Below, one piece after another: positions 6,098 to 7,406 of a stretch of 7,406 nt of DNA. Under the pieces are notes generated by a model. It worked only from the letters and a program-made list of their open reading frames with translations, did no database searches and was not told the DNA's origin. This DNA comes from Thiotrichaceae bacterium (GTDB taxonomy: Bacteria; Pseudomonadota; Gammaproteobacteria; Thiotrichales; Thiotrichaceae). Location of the stretch: positions 1 to 7,406 of the forward strand of contig JALWYT010000095.1 in the NCBI GenBank assembly GCA_026992705.1, given 5' to 3'. The position numbers were made by a program, and so were the translations under genes. Each line of letters starts with the position of its first letter. Positions within the stretch are counted from its first letter, which is position 1.

Positions 6098-6634
6098 CTA
6101 CTTCTTCTTAGCTTCTTTACGAATAATATGCTCATCTGCATATTTGACACCTTTGCCTTTATATGGCTCTGGTGGACGGTAAGCACGAATTTCAGCAGCA
6201 GTTTGACCTACTTTTTGCTTATCAATGCCTCGAATAATAATTTCTGTTTGGCTTGGTGTCTCTGCTGTTACGCCATCAGGTAATTGATGAACAACAGGGT
6301 GAGAAAAGCCGAGTGTTAAATTAAGGTTATTGCCTTCAGCTTTAGCACGATAACCCACACCAACTAATTCCAGTTTCTTTTCAAAACCTTCTGATACACC
6401 TGTTACCATGTTTGCTGTAACCGCACGCATTGTACCAGCCATTGCCCAACCTGAGCGATCACTTTCATTTTTAGGTCTAAAAGTAATCGTATTTTCTTCT
6501 TGCTGAACTTCTACAGAAGAATGAATAACATAATCAAAAGCACCTTTTCCGCCTTTAATATTTATATTTTGACCATCCAATTTAACTTCTACGCCAGAAG
6601 GTAGTTGGACTGGATTTTTTGCAATTCTAGACAT
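6098..6634 (-). CDS. rplF: 50S ribosomal protein L6
   Basis: L6 sits near the base of the L7/L12 stalk and the sarcin-ricin loop, where it helps form the elongation-factor binding region. The predicted protein has 178 residues (E. coli 177). It starts MSRIAKNPVQLPSGVEV and shows the expected two similar alpha/beta halves, with LELVGVGYRAKAEG at about 88-101 at the join. The family signature near the C-terminus includes YRPPEPYKGKGVKYADE at about 152-168. It ends in a basic EAKKK tail. ATG 6634 has an AGG-type ribosome binding site (CAGGTTT) about ten bases upstream, overlapping the rpsH stop. The TAG stop is nine bases before rplR. Confidence 0.98.
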   Translation of the reverse strand: MSRIAKNPVQLPSGVEVKLDGQNINIKGGKGAFDYVIHSSVEVQQEENTITFRPKNESDRSGWAMAGTMRAVTANMVTGVSEGFEKKLELVGVGYRAKAEGNNLNLTLGFSHPVVHQLPDGVTAETPSQTEIIIRGIDKQKVGQTAAEIRAYRPPEPYKGKGVKYADEHIIRKEAKKK

Positions 6635-6648
6635 AATCGTAAACCTGA

Positions 6649-7044
6649 TTATTCAACTGTGCAGATAACTTCACCACCCTGCCCAGCAGCTCGTGCGGCA
6701 CGGTCACTCATCACACCATTAGAAGTTGAAATAATTGCAACTCCCATTCCGTTAAGTACCCTTGGTAATTCATCTTTTCCTTTGAAAACACGAAGACCAG
6801 GGCGACTAACTCGCTTGATCTTTGCAATAACGGGTGCACCATTAAAGTATTTTAATTTAACTGTTGTGACTGGCTTACCATCAGCTGGATCAATATCGTA
6901 ACTTTCAATATATCCTTCATCGACTAAAACATCTAAAATCGCTGTTTTTTGCTTGGATGCAGGAAAAGAGACACTTACCTTATTAGCATGCTGTCCGTTT
7001 CGGATGCGTGTTAACATATCAGCAACTGGATCACTCATACTCAT
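6649..7044 (-). CDS. rpsH: 30S ribosomal protein S8
   Basis: S8 is a primary 16S rRNA-binding protein that organises the central domain of the small subunit. In E. coli it also represses translation of the spc operon by binding its own mRNA. From ATG 7044 the protein is 131 residues, against 130 in E. coli, and begins MSMSDPVADMLTRIRNGQ, closely matching the family N-terminus. The C-terminal family signature is visible at residues 101-118 (GVAIISTSNG, then VMSDRAAR), followed by GQGGEVIC. I reject an upstream TTG at 7059 because it would absorb the GAGGAGA ribosome binding site. A second in-frame ATG at 7038 (giving MSDPVADML) is possible but has less favourable spacing. It lies 15 bases after rpsN and 14 bases before rplF. 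Confidence 0.97.
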   Translation of the reverse strand: MSMSDPVADMLTRIRNGQHANKVSVSFPASKQKTAILDVLVDEGYIESYDIDPADGKPVTTVKLKYFNGAPVIAKIKRVSRPGLRVFKGKDELPRVLNGMGVAIISTSNGVMSDRAARAAGQGGEVICTVE

Positions 7045-7050
7045 GACTAT

Positions 7051-7057
7051 TCTCCTC
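7051..7057 (-). promoter_or_regulatory. Ribosome binding site of rpsH (decides its start)
   Basis: GAGGAGA lies six bases before the ATG at 7044. An in-frame TTG at 7059 overlaps this site, so starting there would place the Shine-Dalgarno inside the coding region. The site therefore selects ATG 7044 as the start of S8. Confidence 0.9.
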
Positions 7058-7059
7058 AA

Positions 7060-7365
7060 TTACCAGCTAGCTTTTGATAAACCAGGAACTTCGCCTTGCA
7101 TAGCGTGTTCACGCAGTTTATTCCGACATAGACCAAACTTGCTATAAACTCCATGCGGACGACCTGTCACTCGGCAACGATTACGCTTACGAACAGGACT
7201 ACTATCACGAGGTAGTTTTTGCAATTTTTCAGATGCTTCCATTACTTCATCATAACTACTATTAGGGTTACGAATAATCTCTTTAAGAGCAGCACGCTTC
7301 TTAGCGTACTTTGCAACTGCACGAGCACGTTTGGCTTCGCGGGCAATCATTGATTTTTTAGCCAT
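7060..7365 (-). CDS. rpsN: 30S ribosomal protein S14, long zinc-free type
   Basis: S14 is a 16S rRNA-binding protein of the small-subunit head. The 101-residue length is that of the long (C-minus) form in E. coli. Recognisable blocks are MAKKSMIARE at the N-terminus, LPRDSSPVRKRNRCR around residues 51-65, TGRPHG at 67-72 and the C-terminal PGLSKASW. The four-cysteine zinc ribbon of short S14 forms is not complete: Cys64 and Cys80 are present, but their partner positions are Thr67 and Lys83, so zinc binding is not expected. ATG at 7365 is preceded by AAAGGA about ten bases upstream. It sits between rplE and rpsH, as in other gammaproteobacteria; rpsH begins 15 bases after its stop. Confidence 0.98.
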   Translation of the reverse strand: MAKKSMIAREAKRARAVAKYAKKRAALKEIIRNPNSSYDEVMEASEKLQKLPRDSSPVRKRNRCRVTGRPHGVYSKFGLCRNKLREHAMQGEVPGLSKASW

Positions 7366-7379
7366 GCTTAACGTATCCT

Positions 7380-7406
7380 TTAACGCTCTCTGAAAGGGAA
7401 TTTAAA
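7380..7406 (-). CDS. rplE: 50S ribosomal protein L5, C-terminal end only (partial)
   Basis: Only the last eight codons and a TAA stop are inside the window. They read FKFPFRER on the minus strand, running in from the right edge. The E. coli L5 C-terminus is a similar FPFRK ending, and rplE is the gene that precedes rpsN in the spc operon, so both sequence and position fit. L5 binds 5S rRNA in the central protuberance of the large subunit. The stop lies 14 bases before the rpsN start, and the AAAGGA ribosome binding site of rpsN overlaps this stop. In E. coli the S8 translational repressor site lies near the rplE start, which here would be outside the window. The call rests on a very short peptide plus gene order. 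Confidence 0.8.
   Translation of the reverse strand, partial: FKFPFRER

Noticed and set aside
6605..6901. Plus-strand open frame of 98 codons opposite rpsH and the start of rplF
   Set aside because: It is antisense to conserved ribosomal genes and shows no family features; best explained as a shadow of their codon use.
1..7406. Search for a novel system, mobile element, CRISPR array, tRNA or toxin-antitoxin pair
   Set aside because: Nearly every base is accounted for by standard spc and alpha operon genes in the expected order; gaps are too short for hidden genes and hold only the hairpins and promoter reported.

Overview
The window is a stretch of housekeeping chromosome: the 3' two thirds of the spc ribosomal-protein operon followed by the whole alpha operon. 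Every gene lies on the minus strand, so the transcript runs from position 7406 towards position 1. The order is rplE (last 8 codons only), rpsN, rpsH, rplF, rplR, rpsE, rpmD, rplO, secY, rpmJ, rpsM, rpsK, rpsD, rpoA, rplQ, then a strong intrinsic terminator.

The order secY-rpmJ-rpsM, with no adk, map or infA between, is the gammaproteobacterial arrangement. The proteins agree with this: L17 has 127 residues, S4 206 and S11 129, as in Escherichia coli; S14 is the long, zinc-free type; the RNA polymerase alpha subunit keeps E. coli residue numbering at its key positions. The DNA is visibly AT-rich with A/T-ending codons, so this is probably an AT-rich gammaproteobacterium. I cannot name the genus from sequence alone.

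Layout: 7380-7406 is the rplE tail. Positions 3102-7365 hold the remaining spc genes, packed with gaps of 1 to 32 bases, several ribosome binding sites lying inside the preceding gene. Positions 2970-3101 form the spc/alpha junction, the largest gap (132 bases). It holds a terminator-like hairpin, a good sigma70-type promoter for the alpha operon, and a second small hairpin with a T6 tract that overlaps the promoter -10. Positions 117-2969 are the alpha operon. It is interrupted only by a 58-base spacer before rpoA that carries an 11-bp hairpin with a T-rich tail. Positions 57-88 are the operon terminator; 1-56 hold nothing I recognise.

The genes supply parts of both ribosomal subunits, the core of the Sec protein-export channel, and the alpha subunit of RNA polymerase. 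No mobile element, CRISPR array, RNA gene, frameshift or foreign-looking gene was seen, and I find no sign of a new biological system. The points worth a second look are regulatory: the compact spc/alpha junction, a leader apparently too short for the E. coli-type S4-binding pseudoknot, and the rpsD-rpoA hairpin. Four genes (rpsH, rpsM, rpoA, secY) also need care with their start codons.
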